DNA from: Agaricus subrufescens
Taxonomy: Eukaryota; Basidiomycota; Agaricomycetes; Agaricales; Agaricaceae
Direction of reading: 5' to 3'
Assembly: GCA_029945375.1 (NCBI GenBank)
Contig: CM057065.1
Span: 2,108,001-2,172,000, forward strand
DNA: 64,000 nucleotides
The translations under genes and the position numbers were made by a program. Within the stretch, counting starts at the first letter, position 1, and each line of letters starts with the position of its first letter. The notes beneath the pieces are model-generated. The model was not told the DNA's origin, ran no database searches, and saw nothing but the letters and a program-made list of their open reading frames with translations. Below, piece by piece: positions 24,738 to 35,406 of this stretch.

Positions 24738-24744
24738 TATAAAG
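24738..24744 (+). promoter_or_regulatory. TATA box of the sesquiterpene synthase gene
   Basis: TATAAAG at 24738-24744 is followed by a long CT-rich leader (about 24765-24850) and then the start codon at 24860. A TATA box with a CT tract is typical of strongly expressed fungal promoters. Confidence 0.6.
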
Positions 24745-24859
24745 GGCAACTCTACGAGTCGTCGTATTCCTCGCCCCACCTTCTTCCTTCTCTCTTTTTC
24801 TTTTCCTCTTCCCTTTCCTCTCCTTGGCCACTTGTACTTCTTCCATTCTCTAGTGTATC

Positions 24860-26339
24860 ATGGGTCGTGCTCAGCTTAACAAAAAGCCTGCTTCCTTCAT
24901 TCTTCCTGACCTTGTTTCACACTGCAAGTACGAGCTTATGTATCATCCTAATGGCGACGATGTTGCAAGTCAGTCTGTTCGATGGCTGGATGCTGGTTGT
25001 CCCAGCCTCAGCCCGAAGCAGCGACGTGCCTTGTATGGTCTCCAGGCTGGTGAACTTACCGCCTTCTGTTATAACACCGCGGAAACGGGGCGTCTCCGCG
25101 TTGTTTCTGATTTTATGAACTACCTTTTCCACTTGTGAGTGATTTTCTTTTCCTCTTATAACCGAGTTTAACTGGGCTTCGCGTAGGGATAACATTAGCG
25201 ATGGAATGATGACACGCGACACAAACGTTCTTGCGAATGCTGTCATGAATGCTCTATGGTTTCCAGATTCGTTCACTCCGACAGAAAGTTGTCCCGAGGA
25301 GCTAGGCCCGGCCACAGTCGCAAGAGAGTACGTCGTTTTCTTTCGTTGACCTGAAAAATACCCTTAATCAATTACTCCGGTAGTTTTTGGTCTCGTTGCA
25401 TCAAAGACTGTGGTCCTGGTGCGCAAGCTCGTTTCAAGGAAACTATGGGCCTCTTCTTTACGGCTGTGAACATTGAAGCCAAGGCTCGTGACAGCGACAA
25501 AATCCCTGATCTTGAGTCTTATATTGACGTTCGCCGTGATACCTCGGGTAAGCAATATGACATATTCAGCTCTTCATATGTTCAACATTCTTGCGTATGT
25601 TTTAGGCTGCAAGCCCTGCTGGGCTCTTATCGAGTAAGTTCACGTTCTCTATGCGTTATCATTTTCTAATTAAGATGATTCTACCTTAGATACGCCCTCG
25701 GAATCGACCTCCCCGACTTTGTCGCCGAGAACTCGGTTATTCAGTCTCTTAACCAGTACACCAATGATCTAGTTACTTGGTCTAATGTATGTCCCAACTC
25801 TCACTTACGAAATTAGCTCAAATGACTGAGGCTGATTTCAATTTCTTAGGACATTTTCTCTTACAATGTTGAGCAAGCCCGTGGGGATACGCACAACATG
25901 ATTGTCATTCTGATGAAGTATCACAATCACACTCTCCAAAGTGCGATGGACTACGTTGGAAAGCTATGTTCCGAGACTATTGATAACTTCGAGCGACAAA
26001 AGGGTCAAGTCCCTTCTTGGGGACCTGAGATCGATGATATGGTCGCGCGCTATATCCAAGGTCTTCAAGACTGGATTGTTGGGTATGTTTATCTCCTAGA
26101 TTGTGCTGTGGTAACGCCGGTGTGCTGACAAGTGGTCTAGGTCTCTTCACTGGAGTTTCCAGACTCACCGTTATTTCGGTGAACACGGCGAGACCGTCAA
26201 GAAGCAGAGAATCGTCCATATCCTCCCTTCGAAAACCAAGACAAGTACCTTCCGGTCACTTATCAATCGCATTAACCGCTCGATGTCTTCAATATCCACA
26301 TTACTACCCCTCAGAATCGACCATATCAATTTCTCTTAA
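24860..26339 (+). CDS. Sesquiterpene synthase (class I terpene cyclase)
   Basis: Cyclises farnesyl diphosphate to a sesquiterpene; the product cannot be predicted. Seven exons (24860-25134, 25187-25327, 25384-25547, 25606-25633, 25690-25786, 25850-26082, 26141-26339) give 378 residues. The N-terminal FILPDL and WLD boxes are present. The metal-binding aspartate motif is LDNISDGMM, a DNxxD form rather than DDxxD. The NSE triad is NDIFSYNVEQARGD. The product-side RY pair is in HRYFGEHG. All catalytic motifs are intact, so the enzyme should be active. After the RY pair the frame continues for more than 50 residues through a Ser/Ile-rich tail, longer than usual; a missed 3' intron is possible. 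Neighbours upstream are a membrane protein and a CYP53-like P450 on the same strand. Confidence 0.95.
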
Positions 26340-27745
26340 TCTCCGAAAATCATATCTCGCTATCCACTCTTATTTGCAATGCCTCACACGATGTAGCCCT
26401 ATTTTCTATTCTATTCCTCCACTAATATTCACCTGACGTATTACACACGATTTCAAAGAAAATTCAATACTAATGACAGTCCTCTAGAGTTGACCAACGA
26501 TATTTTTAATAACATTAGTTATGATAAATTCACGATAATCAATCACGTAGCAGTAGCACTATTAGTACAGATGACAATGATAATGGTTTTTGTTTGACTA
26601 GTATGAGATGGGAGTTTGTTAATTTTCGAATAACGAGCATTGCACCTTCGGCGTAATCAAGTATCAATCTTTAAATAGATCCCGTTCATAATTAGAAATT
26701 ACTACCAAGAGGCTACCAACTTCGACCTTGAAAATCGCGAGACTGATCAAGAAGTCACGAAATCTGTCAATAGGAACCTACTACGGTGAGTGATCTGTTG
26801 ATGGCCCGTCAGTCAGTACTGTCAGTCTAAAGTGGGGCAGCGTAGACTATACAGTGCCATGCTGTGCACGAATGAATGTCAGCGAGTTATTTGCCAGTGG
26901 GTTGATTGATTGGTCCCCGAGTCCGAAAATTTTCACCGCATAGGTGGGTGGCGCCACCTCGAATCTTACATCTGAGGCTATGCACTGAGGGCACACAGCG
27001 GATGCTTGTACAACTAAACAGGTATTGATAATCCGGCAAGACGGTGATAAATGAAACAGACATATATATAGCTACAACAAGTATGGAACTGCGGATTGTG
27101 CGTCTAACGTCAATACGAAGAAATGGACGACACGAATATCTGAAATAACTATTCCACGCCGTATTTCCTAAGCAAAACCGCAGGAAGAGAGATGGAGTGG
27201 AGATTGGATATCAGAAAACAAGAAAAGAAATATATGGGTACCCGGGCCATCAAGAGAAGAATAGAAGAAAAATACGGTGCTATGCTTCTATCTCAGGCGT
27301 AATAGATCTAGAGGGCGAGGCCAGGGTAGGCTTGAATAGCTAATCTCCAAAGAGGAACAGAGAGAGAAAAAAATAAGTGCAATGGAAGTCTCGTTATCTC
27401 CAATCGGTAACTTGAGAGCTACTGGCATGTCATACCAGTACTGATCACACCGAAGGCCCACATGTGATTAAAGAACACCTCCGACGTCCGAATTCCAAAC
27501 CCAATTACGACGGCGGCGGCAGAGTGGCTTTGCTGCTGTCACCAACTATGATCCCCATAAACGGTTGATAATCATCAGGGTGAATTAGCGAGACTTGGAT
27601 GAGGCGCGGCGATGGCGGACAATGATATGAAAGAAAACGGACTTCGTGTGCATTGATTACGATGCGTACAGCTTGTCGAAGAGAACCGATGTAAGGATGA
27701 AACCGAGGTTGAAAAGGGGTAGCATGGAGAGCTCGGTGGCAAGCC
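26340..27745. other. Gene-poor stretch
   Basis: No open frame of note and no recognised RNA gene or repeat. The sequence is AT-rich downstream of the terpene synthase (26340-26700) and otherwise featureless to the eye. Confidence 0.5.
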
Positions 27746-28399
27746 TTAGAGACTGTCCCGCCCCTTCAACGTGAGTCTGACGGTGCACTTCCTGTCTGGC
27801 TCGATATCCATCCCAGCGAACCGCGTAAACCTCATCATCTCATCCCCTATCGACAATTCTGTAGTTTGCGGTATCCTCTTAGACCGATCGATATTAGCTG
27901 TCCTCCTGTCACGCGCTAGTTCCACACGCTGTGAAACCTTGCCAGTCGATTGATCCCCACTGCCGGGGCGGCGGAAGTGTTCATACAGTGCCGCAAAGAT
28001 GTCCGCAATTGTAACACAAGCATTTGGCTGCGCTTTCACAATCAACTCGTGATCTCTCCGCATCGAATAGATGACTCTTAGGGCCTGGACGGCCGGCTGG
28101 GTAGCAAGCGCATTCCAGTGATCTGCTCGGATGCGTTCATGAGTATCGTGAGGCTTGATATATTGAGCACAACGTGGGTCGTCGATGATGTCCCAGAGGA
28201 TCCGATAATTGATGTTACCACGAATGGGTTCCAGCGACCGCGTCAGCAGTGTATGGAGCTTGATCTCAGGCTCCGTAACGAGAGCCAGAGAATCATGAGA
28301 GGAATCAGATGCGCTGTCCGAAGACATAGAGGAGCGACGAGAAGTAGAGTCTACAAGAAAGGTGACGCGAGGGCCAGAGTGCATTCTCGGCGAGGGCAA
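27746..28399 (-). CDS. DUF6699-like small basidiomycete protein
   Basis: A single-exon frame of 217 residues. The first 45 residues are Ser-rich and probably disordered. From about residue 47 the pattern resembles basidiomycete DUF6699 proteins. It runs IKLHTLL, then NYRILWDIIDDPRCAQYI, then ATQPAVQALRVIYSM, then a strand with LIVKAQPNACVTIADIFAALYEHFRRP. This is the family's 'WD...P.....A..Pp...l.i......w.i.v.....VTV.DVL..ly..lr' layout. The C-terminus ends with DRKCTVRLTLKGRDSL. No biochemical function is known for the family. Assignment rests on pattern memory, so it is less certain than the enzymes around it. Confidence 0.68.
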   Translation of the reverse strand: MPSPRMHSGPRVTFLVDSTSRRSSMSSDSASDSSHDSLALVTEPEIKLHTLLTRSLEPIRGNINYRILWDIIDDPRCAQYIKPHDTHERIRADHWNALATQPAVQALRVIYSMRRDHELIVKAQPNACVTIADIFAALYEHFRRPGSGDQSTGKVSQRVELARDRRTANIDRSKRIPQTTELSIGDEMMRFTRFAGMDIEPDRKCTVRLTLKGRDSL

Positions 28400-31300
28400 T
28401 ATACAGAGGACGTGGTCGGTAAGTGGTGGTCAAGGTGAAGGACGAGGGACTGGTTGGGTGATTCTGAACCTGTTTAAATAGGTCCGGAGTATTGCTTCCT
28501 TGGATTGGCATAAGTTTGGCCTGGCTGCATATCTTTGTTTATGCTTCCGGAGTCCGGCTGGATAAAATGCAATGAATTATGGGCTTGTGCGAACATAGCC
28601 ACATGGGAGGGGACGTGACGCCATTGTAACACCAAAGTGAAAGCGAAAGATTATTTTTGTTTCTTGATGCACGCACAGCGTGTCAGAGCGCCCGGGGGAA
28701 AAGGAAAAGGCCATTCAAAGTGATGAAAGCATGTTTTCCAGTGTATAGGGAGGCGGATGGGGCAAACCAGGATGCAGAAAGCGCAGCCAAGAATTATCGG
28801 GCCCATCGGGGAGACCTTTTGGGGCCGCGGAAGGAATCGAATATAGGTTAGTGTTCGACGGGCGGGAAGTGGAGCAAACCAGGGGTGGATGTCAAGATGT
28901 ATCTTCGTCGGGGATGCAAATTGCTGGCGGCCCTTACAAAGAGGCATGACAAAAGAAGGGCTAAACAGAACCGAAGAAAATTGACCGTGGTTCACAAGGC
29001 CGAGGGAATCCACCTGTAGAGTTATATTCGGATCCAAGCCAGAGTGATGAATTCAGAAGTGAAACGTTATGGGCGAGACCAGAATCGTAAGATCTTTGAT
29101 GGATAAGAATGACGAGGTATGATTCATAGAGAATCATGAATAATCGATAGCCTCAATATACTCCGACTGCGCATCCATGGTAAGATACGCAATTGGGCTC
29201 GTAGCCACGAGGCAAATGGGCGGCTTGAGTTCCAGAGTCAGGAACGGCTTGTGTGTCAGAAGAAGGCAGTATACATCAGAGTTGGCTGACAGTTCCCGGC
29301 CCGGTTCGGGGATTGGCATGACATCGACATCATCATGAACTGTATCACCCCCATCTTGTTCAAGCACTATTCTTATGTCCTTCCACATAACAATACAGTG
29401 AAAGAAAAATGCTCTGATTCTCTTTAACATTCACCAACTGATGCCTGGCTCATATAACCCAATTAGGGGGATACCGGTAGAGTGACTAGTTTCCTTTCCT
29501 ATCTACTCCGTTGACACAAGGCTCACAGTGCCCTATTGGGACTCAAAGCTCATTACATTCGACCCGCATAATCGCGCAGGGGCTCTCGTACTCCAGACGG
29601 ATACGGTTATTCGTATAGTTCAAACGCGCCGGCAACGGTGCTTCGTCATCCCGGCTGTGGCATCAATTGCGCGAGAAGTTGTTGAAGATTTACAGGGTAT
29701 TGGAACTGCCATCTCCCCAACAGAACTTGCACAGCCGGGTCCAGGACAGTAGGAGTGATGCGTGCCCAACGAAAAATATTTTCTCCATCATTCTTCGTTC
29801 CAACTAGTGGCTCTCCAGGATTACGGTATATCTTCCTCATTTTCCGATGCTAGATAAAGCCATTGGCTTAGAAAGAAGGATGACTGATACAAGATTCTAC
29901 GGTTTGTCGCGCATTTCATTCAAGATCGCCAGTGCCCGGCGCTCGGGCACCGCGCGAGCGTGAGTGGAGATTCTTCTATTACATCTGAAATCTAGTAGCT
30001 TTGAAAGCCCTATACCCCAAGCCTTTCCGGGACACATCAGAGGCCAGAACCGAGAGGAAATATGCAAGCTAGCCAAGGAATAGTCGAGGCTCATTGATGA
30101 TGCATCGCGCTGGTGATTAATGGGTTTGAGGCTCAACCTGTGCACGTTGCTGTTTTCTGCGAACTTGAGGTTATTAGGTGTGTGCCGCTGTCAGGTGCCG
30201 TCGGGGCTACGCTTAGCCTAGAACCAATGTGGTGACTAAATAAGAACGAATTCTGCGCCACACTACTGAAAGGGAAATTTCGTGTCACAGACACTGGATC
30301 TTTTCAACAGCTTTTCAATTTCAAATCTGAGGTTCTAATTAGTCGACTTAAGCTCAAGAGACTGCGGGTGATCCCTATGGATCGGCTTCGCTTTCTTACC
30401 CGACCGAGCGTCCTGGATACTCCCTGCTATGCTTGTGAGCCAAGGTACTCCACATAATTTATGACTCATGGTTACTGAGCGGGTACGCAGCTTCCGGGCA
30501 ATCCAGACGATGCATCCGTTGAATTCAATCCCAAGTATGAACATCCGGGTCTCCCTGCCATCCCATCCTAATATGGCCACAGCTATGCGTCTTGGCCCCC
30601 GTCATCCATAGCAAGACGAAAATCAGAGAACGACGTTGTATATCATGAGGTGAGCACTATCCTTTACATCGGTGACGGTAAGCAAGCATCACCTGGTATA
30701 AGTCGGTCCCTAGCATTGTTTTAAGATTCAGGCGCGCTAATGCCATTTCGTCTTGGGGAGTAGAATGCTGCAGTACTCATACAGCACCCCAATTCTCCAC
30801 TTTCGTGGGTGGCAGGTCCCTCCTAGCGACCAACTTAATCTCAGACGGCATCACGCAAGCCTGTGTCAAGGGTAACGGCACGGGATGGAACAAACACAGT
30901 GCCTTTGTGGCATCGGCGCCGCATCGCTTTATATTGTGACGTACAACCATGACCGGCCTCCCACAGTCCGAGGGGGCAGTACTGTATCTCAAGTGAGATG
31001 GGAGTGCACCCAGAAAAAACTTCTGACAAAATTGAGGTTCAAAGGCTCCATGATGCCGAAACCACAATCAGCCACTGAAATGCTGACTGATCCTTTCACT
31101 CGGAGTGATTCGAGCTACTCTACCCGGGGTGCGAGCACCCAACAAGATTTAGACATGCTGAACAGCCGTCGTTGTCGGTACTCTTGTTGAGGTGAGAGAA
31201 TTCCCTAATCATAATCCCCTTAACTGTCGGTGTACCTTCCCTTCGCCGACTTCTGTTTTGTGCCTCAAAGTGAACCATCGTTGGATATCCACATTCCAAA

Positions 31301-31661
31301 ATGTTTTAGTGCCTGGTAACAAGGAGAGGCCTGTCGATGGCGGTGAAACTTGCTCCTTGATGACCAAGTCCTAAAAATAGGTCATCGTACTCACTCGACC
31401 GCGTTATCTTCTGATTAATTTATCACGAACGTCGTGTAAACTTGTGAGAAATCCATTTTTTTATGCTCTTCCTACATACACTTATTTATCGGTGATGTGT
31501 GGATTTTGCTAGAACTCTCATCCGACGCGTCATGTTCCCTTCTATCAAAAACATCAAAAAAAACTTGGGACTATCTGGCCCTGACTGTAACACACACTAT
31601 ATCCCAGGTGCAAAGCACTGAGCGCTGATCAGGTAGACCAGAAGTCGTAAGCTTAGTCAAC
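28400..31661. other. Gene-poor stretch between the DUF6699-like gene and tRNA-Ala
   Basis: Only 60-130 codon frames with no family match. Two minus-strand frames (28651-29037 and 29134-29430) contain plausible protein-like runs such as ANSDVYCLLLTHKPFLTLEL but no domain I can name; decayed coding DNA is possible. No terminal inverted repeats or long direct repeats were seen. Confidence 0.4.
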
Positions 31662-31757
31662 GGGCACATGGTGTAGTTGGTTATCACGCTCGCTTAGCAC
31701 CAGCTAAAAAAACAAACAATCTGCGAGAGGTGTTGGGTTCAATTCCCAATGTGTCCA
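31662..31757 (+). tRNA. tRNA-Ala (AGC) with a 22-base intron
   Basis: The acceptor stem is GGGCACA paired with TGTGTCC followed by A, and includes the G3-U70 wobble pair that is the alanine identity element. The anticodon stem is CTCGC/GCGAG around loop TTAGCA...T; anticodon AGC is at 31696-31698. The intron is 31700-31721, directly after position 37 where tRNA introns belong. The T arm is TTGGG-TTCAATT-CCCAA. The spliced length is 74 bases. A T-run follows (31763 on), consistent with Pol III termination. Confidence 0.94.
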
Positions 31758-32422
31758 AAAACATTTTACTTTTTTGAAATGAGTTGATTTATGTGCTGAG
31801 AAGGATCCTATCCTGTTTGATAGATTACACTTCATTTTTCACGCGTATCTATTCATTCTACGCAGTACTTCAATACTTCCAGCGGTCTACTGGGAAGACG
31901 GCTGAAGCCTCCATTATACGCCGCACCGGGACACATAACATAGTATACGCCTCAGGGTCTCTTACAACTATAACGACGATCCAACTGATTCCAACCCGTA
32001 ACAAACGCTATTAGGCTCGATTCAAAGAATCAAATATATTTCCACAAACTACATACGGCGGAAAAAAAAAACAAATAACAGGTTAGTTGTCTTTGACCAA
32101 TTCATACGGACTCAGATAATATGCCAACGACAGCATACTTATGATCACACCGAAACAAGCACACCTTGTACAAACAGCCCGCTTGTTTTTCGGGTTCTTT
32201 TGCCGGGTGGAGGGAGTCAAAGGAGGCACACAAGACAGCTAGAGGAGAGGGAGAGAGGGAGACATAAGTAAAACAAGCATAACCGTAATAAAAAAAGAAA
32301 ACAGAAAAGGGAAGGGAACAGAAACAGAAAAAAAAAAGGGGGGGGAAGGGGGTTCCAATTTTTTCACTTGCCAACCACGTAGGGGTATTCCGATTTAGGG
32401 TAGGGGAGGGGAAGGAAGCACG
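31758..32422. other. Intergenic, tRNA to SRRM1 3' end
   Basis: No gene. Contains A/G-rich low-complexity DNA (about 32230-32350: repeated GAGAGGGAG, A-runs and a G-run), which on the minus strand is a polypyrimidine tract just beyond the stop codon of the SR gene, probably its 3' UTR. Confidence 0.5.
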
Positions 32423-34191
32423 TCACACTGCCTTCCTACTCCTCATAACCTTATTCCTCAACGCCCTCTCCTTCAACTCATTCTCCCTCTTTTCAAGTTC
32501 AGCAGTTGCAGTTTTATCCGACACCTATTAAACAGAAAACTGGCTCAGCTGTCATATTAATTACTCAAGTTGGAAGATATAAAGTTTTGCACAGGAAAAC
32601 TTACATCACCGGCTGAACTTGGTCCATCATCCCACTTACTCTTTCTTCTCTCAACTTCAGCTTGTCCTCTAATTTTGAGTTCGCCACCCTTACTACTACT
32701 AGCTTTTTCTTCCGCATCCGGTTTCTCATTTTTAGAATGCGGCGGCGGTGGGGGCGGTGGTGGCGTTCGAGTCCGACTGCGACTTTCGAAGCGTTTTTTT
32801 CCACGTGGAGGAGGTCCACGATCGCGACTTCGACTACGTCTCCTCGGAGAGGGTGACCGAGAAGCTGTAGAAAGTGATGGACTACGCCTGCGCCTGCTAC
32901 GCAATCCAGGACTTGGTCGTCTTGGGGGACTAGCACTCCTCCGTCTAGGGTGAGATCGATACCCACGTGAGGGAGGGGATCTTGAACGATTGAGAGAATC
33001 ACCAGGCGAACCACGACGCCGACGTGGAGGTGGACTTCTACTAACTCTGCGTCTTTTGGGATTGGGATTGTAATTGTGTTCACGTGAGGGTGGTGTGTAG
33101 GAGGGTGAACGGGGACGACGCCGGTGGATGGGTGAACGGGAACGGGATGAACGGATAGATGGGGAACGGGAACGAGAATGTGAATCTGCTATTGGGGAAC
33201 GCCGAGGTGGTATACGAGAACCTGAATGGGAGCGGGACCTTGGCCTGCCGCCACCGCGTGGTGGTGGTGATCGGAACCTCCGTGGAGGTGAACGTGAACC
33301 CCGTGACGAAGCCACGGAAGCAGACCTATTACGACGTGGGGGTGGTGGAGAACGGGAGTCTGCACGATTTCGGCCCTAAGTTGAGAGAAGATTTAGTTGC
33401 GTGAGACGAAGCGCAGGGAGTAAACACTTACACCACCGCTGGTGCCCCCACCTCTTCGCCCCCAGCCCGTGTCACGAGGTCGCCTGTCGTCCTCGAAGCC
33501 TCCTCGGCCTCTACCACGACCTCTGCCGCGTCCCCTTCCGGGCCCTCCACCCCTCCCACGGTCGCCGACTTCATCGAGACGGACACGACGGTCGCGCTCG
33601 TCTATCGCTCTGGAATCTGTTTCTCTTGCCTTACGCATCTCTTGCTTTTTTTCTTCAACCATACTGCGTGGTATACCGGTCTTTTCTTCTTGTGCTTCGA
33701 GCAACAGTTTCCAGAGCGCAGTCATAAAGGTTGAAGTATGTTTTGTCAGAAAACCCGTCAGGTTTATTTGCATCTTCTTGGGGTCTACTGTCTGAAAATG
33801 TGGCGTCAGAGAGACATTGGCTTGGGTTATCTGACAACATACTGTCGGTGCGTCTTCCAGGAGACCCATGGCGTACTCGACGACGACCTCGTCTTCAAAC
33901 CCGACGAGATCGACAATCTTTTTGGCAACCCAGGGCCTTATGACTTCCAAGTTTACTTTTCGCAGGTCAACCTATAGAGCAAGTTGACACAGGAATATCG
34001 TTGAGAAAGCGAGTGTCCCGACCTTTTTGTCAAATTCGGGAGGAAACTTGACAGACTTGAGAAGCTTCAACTCCTTGTCGGAAAACCGTCTGTCTTGTTC
34101 TGCAGACGTGCCCTTGAAGAAGCCTAGTAACACAATCGTTTGAGCTGATGCGCGCCGGAAATTGCGAGCAGAACTGACCTGCGTCCGCCAT
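32423..34191 (-). CDS. PWI-domain SR protein, SRRM1 (SRm160)-like splicing coactivator
   Basis: Nuclear pre-mRNA splicing coactivator and exon-junction partner. It starts with a 13-base exon (34179-34191, MADA) spliced to GFFKGTSAEQDRRFSDKEL, which closely matches the start of animal SRRM1. The PWI domain follows (about residues 40-125): VDLRKVNLEVIRPWVAKK, FEDEVVVEYAMGLLED, KKMQINLTGFLTKH and LWKLLLEAQEE. Next come a charged helix, an RGG/GRG-rich box near 33520-33570, and a long RS domain (SRSPPRRFRSPPP and many RS/SR/RRR repeats, about 32600-33360). The last exon codes for ELEKRENELKERALRNKV. Introns are bounded by GTAAGT-type donors. The order PWI then RS matches the family. It is divergent from the membrane-protein gene at 34462. 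Confidence 0.95.
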
Positions 34192-34461
34192 CGCACACTA
34201 TAGTCGCTGGGGAAGGCGCGACGCAAAAATCATTTTTGATGAGAGAGGGCGTGGGAAAGCAACGTAAGCGTGAGGTGTGCAGAGTCCCGAGTGGATGCGG
34301 GCAGCACCAGCCAGCGAGTGCGCGAAAACCAAGTCGAGAGCCGCGACACCTGGTACGCCAGCCAGCACCAGGCCCGGCACAGAGTTCGTGAGGAGACCGG
34401 GGATGACGTCATGTGACCTGCACTAATTAAGGGAGCCTGTCGCAGCGCCCAGCTCGCCGCC
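34192..34461. promoter_or_regulatory. Divergent promoter between SRRM1-like and membrane-protein genes
   Basis: A 270-base region separates the two start codons. It includes TGACGTCATG at 34404-34413, a perfect CRE/ATF-type palindrome (TGACGTCA), about 50 bases upstream of the rightward start. This suggests bZIP control of one or both genes. Confidence 0.55.
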
Positions 34462-35406
34462 ATGTCTTCGACATCCCAGCCCGTCCCCTCCAATCCCCCC
34501 CCGGACGTCGGCTCAGATGGCGACGGCGGGAGCATGCAGCGCGGCGCCAGCTACTTCTTTGGTTTCCTCATCACCTTTGTCATCCTCCTCCTTCTCTTCG
34601 TCGGCTGCGGAGTCGTCTCACGCAGGAGATTCGCCGCACGCAGGAGGGCACACTTCGAACTCAACATGCAGCCTTGGGCAGAGAGAATAGGCGGTGATGT
34701 TGGATACGTTCCTCCTGTGCTGCTGGAGAAATATGTCATGCGAGCGAGAGATGAATCTCATTGGAAAGACTTGACTGTACGCCGGCTTTCATATTCGCCT
34801 AGCTTGGATGAAAGCGCTCACTCCTATTTTCAGCCTCTCGCTGCGCTAGCTGTCTCTCCACATCAGGAAAAGCAGGCCCCAGAACCGGACTCACCCTCTC
34901 ACCGTCGACACAGACACCCGTCACCCATCCATGCAGGTGCAAATATGAACCTCCATCTCGAGGTCGTATCCCGCGCCTTGTCTTCCCAGTCTCACAATCG
35001 TTCAGAACCCCTAACGCGCATCACGAGGCCGACACCCTATCATCGTAATCCAAACATTATCCTGACCGAGGAGGAGGCTGAACAATGGGGCCATAGGCCC
35101 CAACGGCGCAGCTGGCTCCATCACTTGAATATCTCTTCATGTCTCACTCTCCTGTCGCGCAGACGGCGGAGAACGTCTAATGAATCACACAACGAGGAAG
35201 GCCTTCGACACAGTAATGACGTTGAAAAGCCGCACGATGCAGAAAAGGAGAAGAAACCACAGTCACTGCAGATTGCGCTGCTGATCGCGATGCCCTCGCC
35301 TGTTCCACGACATTCAAGAAGTGGAAACTCAATAGTAGAGTATTCTGTTGGCGTTGCCAACGTTCCCTGTTTCGACGGCTTCAAAGAGAGTCGCCCGGAA
35401 CGCTAG
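34462..35406 (+). CDS. One-pass membrane protein of an unnamed basidiomycete family (copy B)
   Basis: Function unknown; single exon, 314 residues. A polar N-terminus of about 28 residues precedes one membrane helix (FFGFLITFVILLLLFVGCGV) and a basic RRRFAARRR stop-transfer, so the C-terminal tail is predicted cytosolic. Then come GYVPPVLLEKYV and HWKDLTVRRLSY, and a long disordered segment rich in His, Arg and Ser. Near the end are QIALLIAMPSPVPRH and EYSVGVANVPCFDG. These boxes line up in order with the gene at 21987. The IAMPSP...YxVGV pair is, to my knowledge, recurrent in unnamed basidiomycete proteins. The start is fixed by the ATG right after the CRE-containing promoter. Confidence 0.75.
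   Translation: MSSTSQPVPSNPPPDVGSDGDGGSMQRGASYFFGFLITFVILLLLFVGCGVVSRRRFAARRRAHFELNMQPWAERIGGDVGYVPPVLLEKYVMRARDESHWKDLTVRRLSYSPSLDESAHSYFQPLAALAVSPHQEKQAPEPDSPSHRRHRHPSPIHAGANMNLHLEVVSRALSSQSHNRSEPLTRITRPTPYHRNPNIILTEEEAEQWGHRPQRRSWLHHLNISSCLTLLSRRRRRTSNESHNEEGLRHSNDVEKPHDAEKEKKPQSLQIALLIAMPSPVPRHSRSGNSIVEYSVGVANVPCFDGFKESRPER

Noticed and set aside
29134..29430. Minus-strand frame with protein-like run (ANSDVYCLLLTHKP)
   Set aside because: Too short and without a nameable domain; at best a decayed fragment.
32570..33943. Several plus-strand frames across the SR gene
   Set aside because: They are mirror images of the Arg/Ser repeats of the SRRM1-like gene on the other strand.
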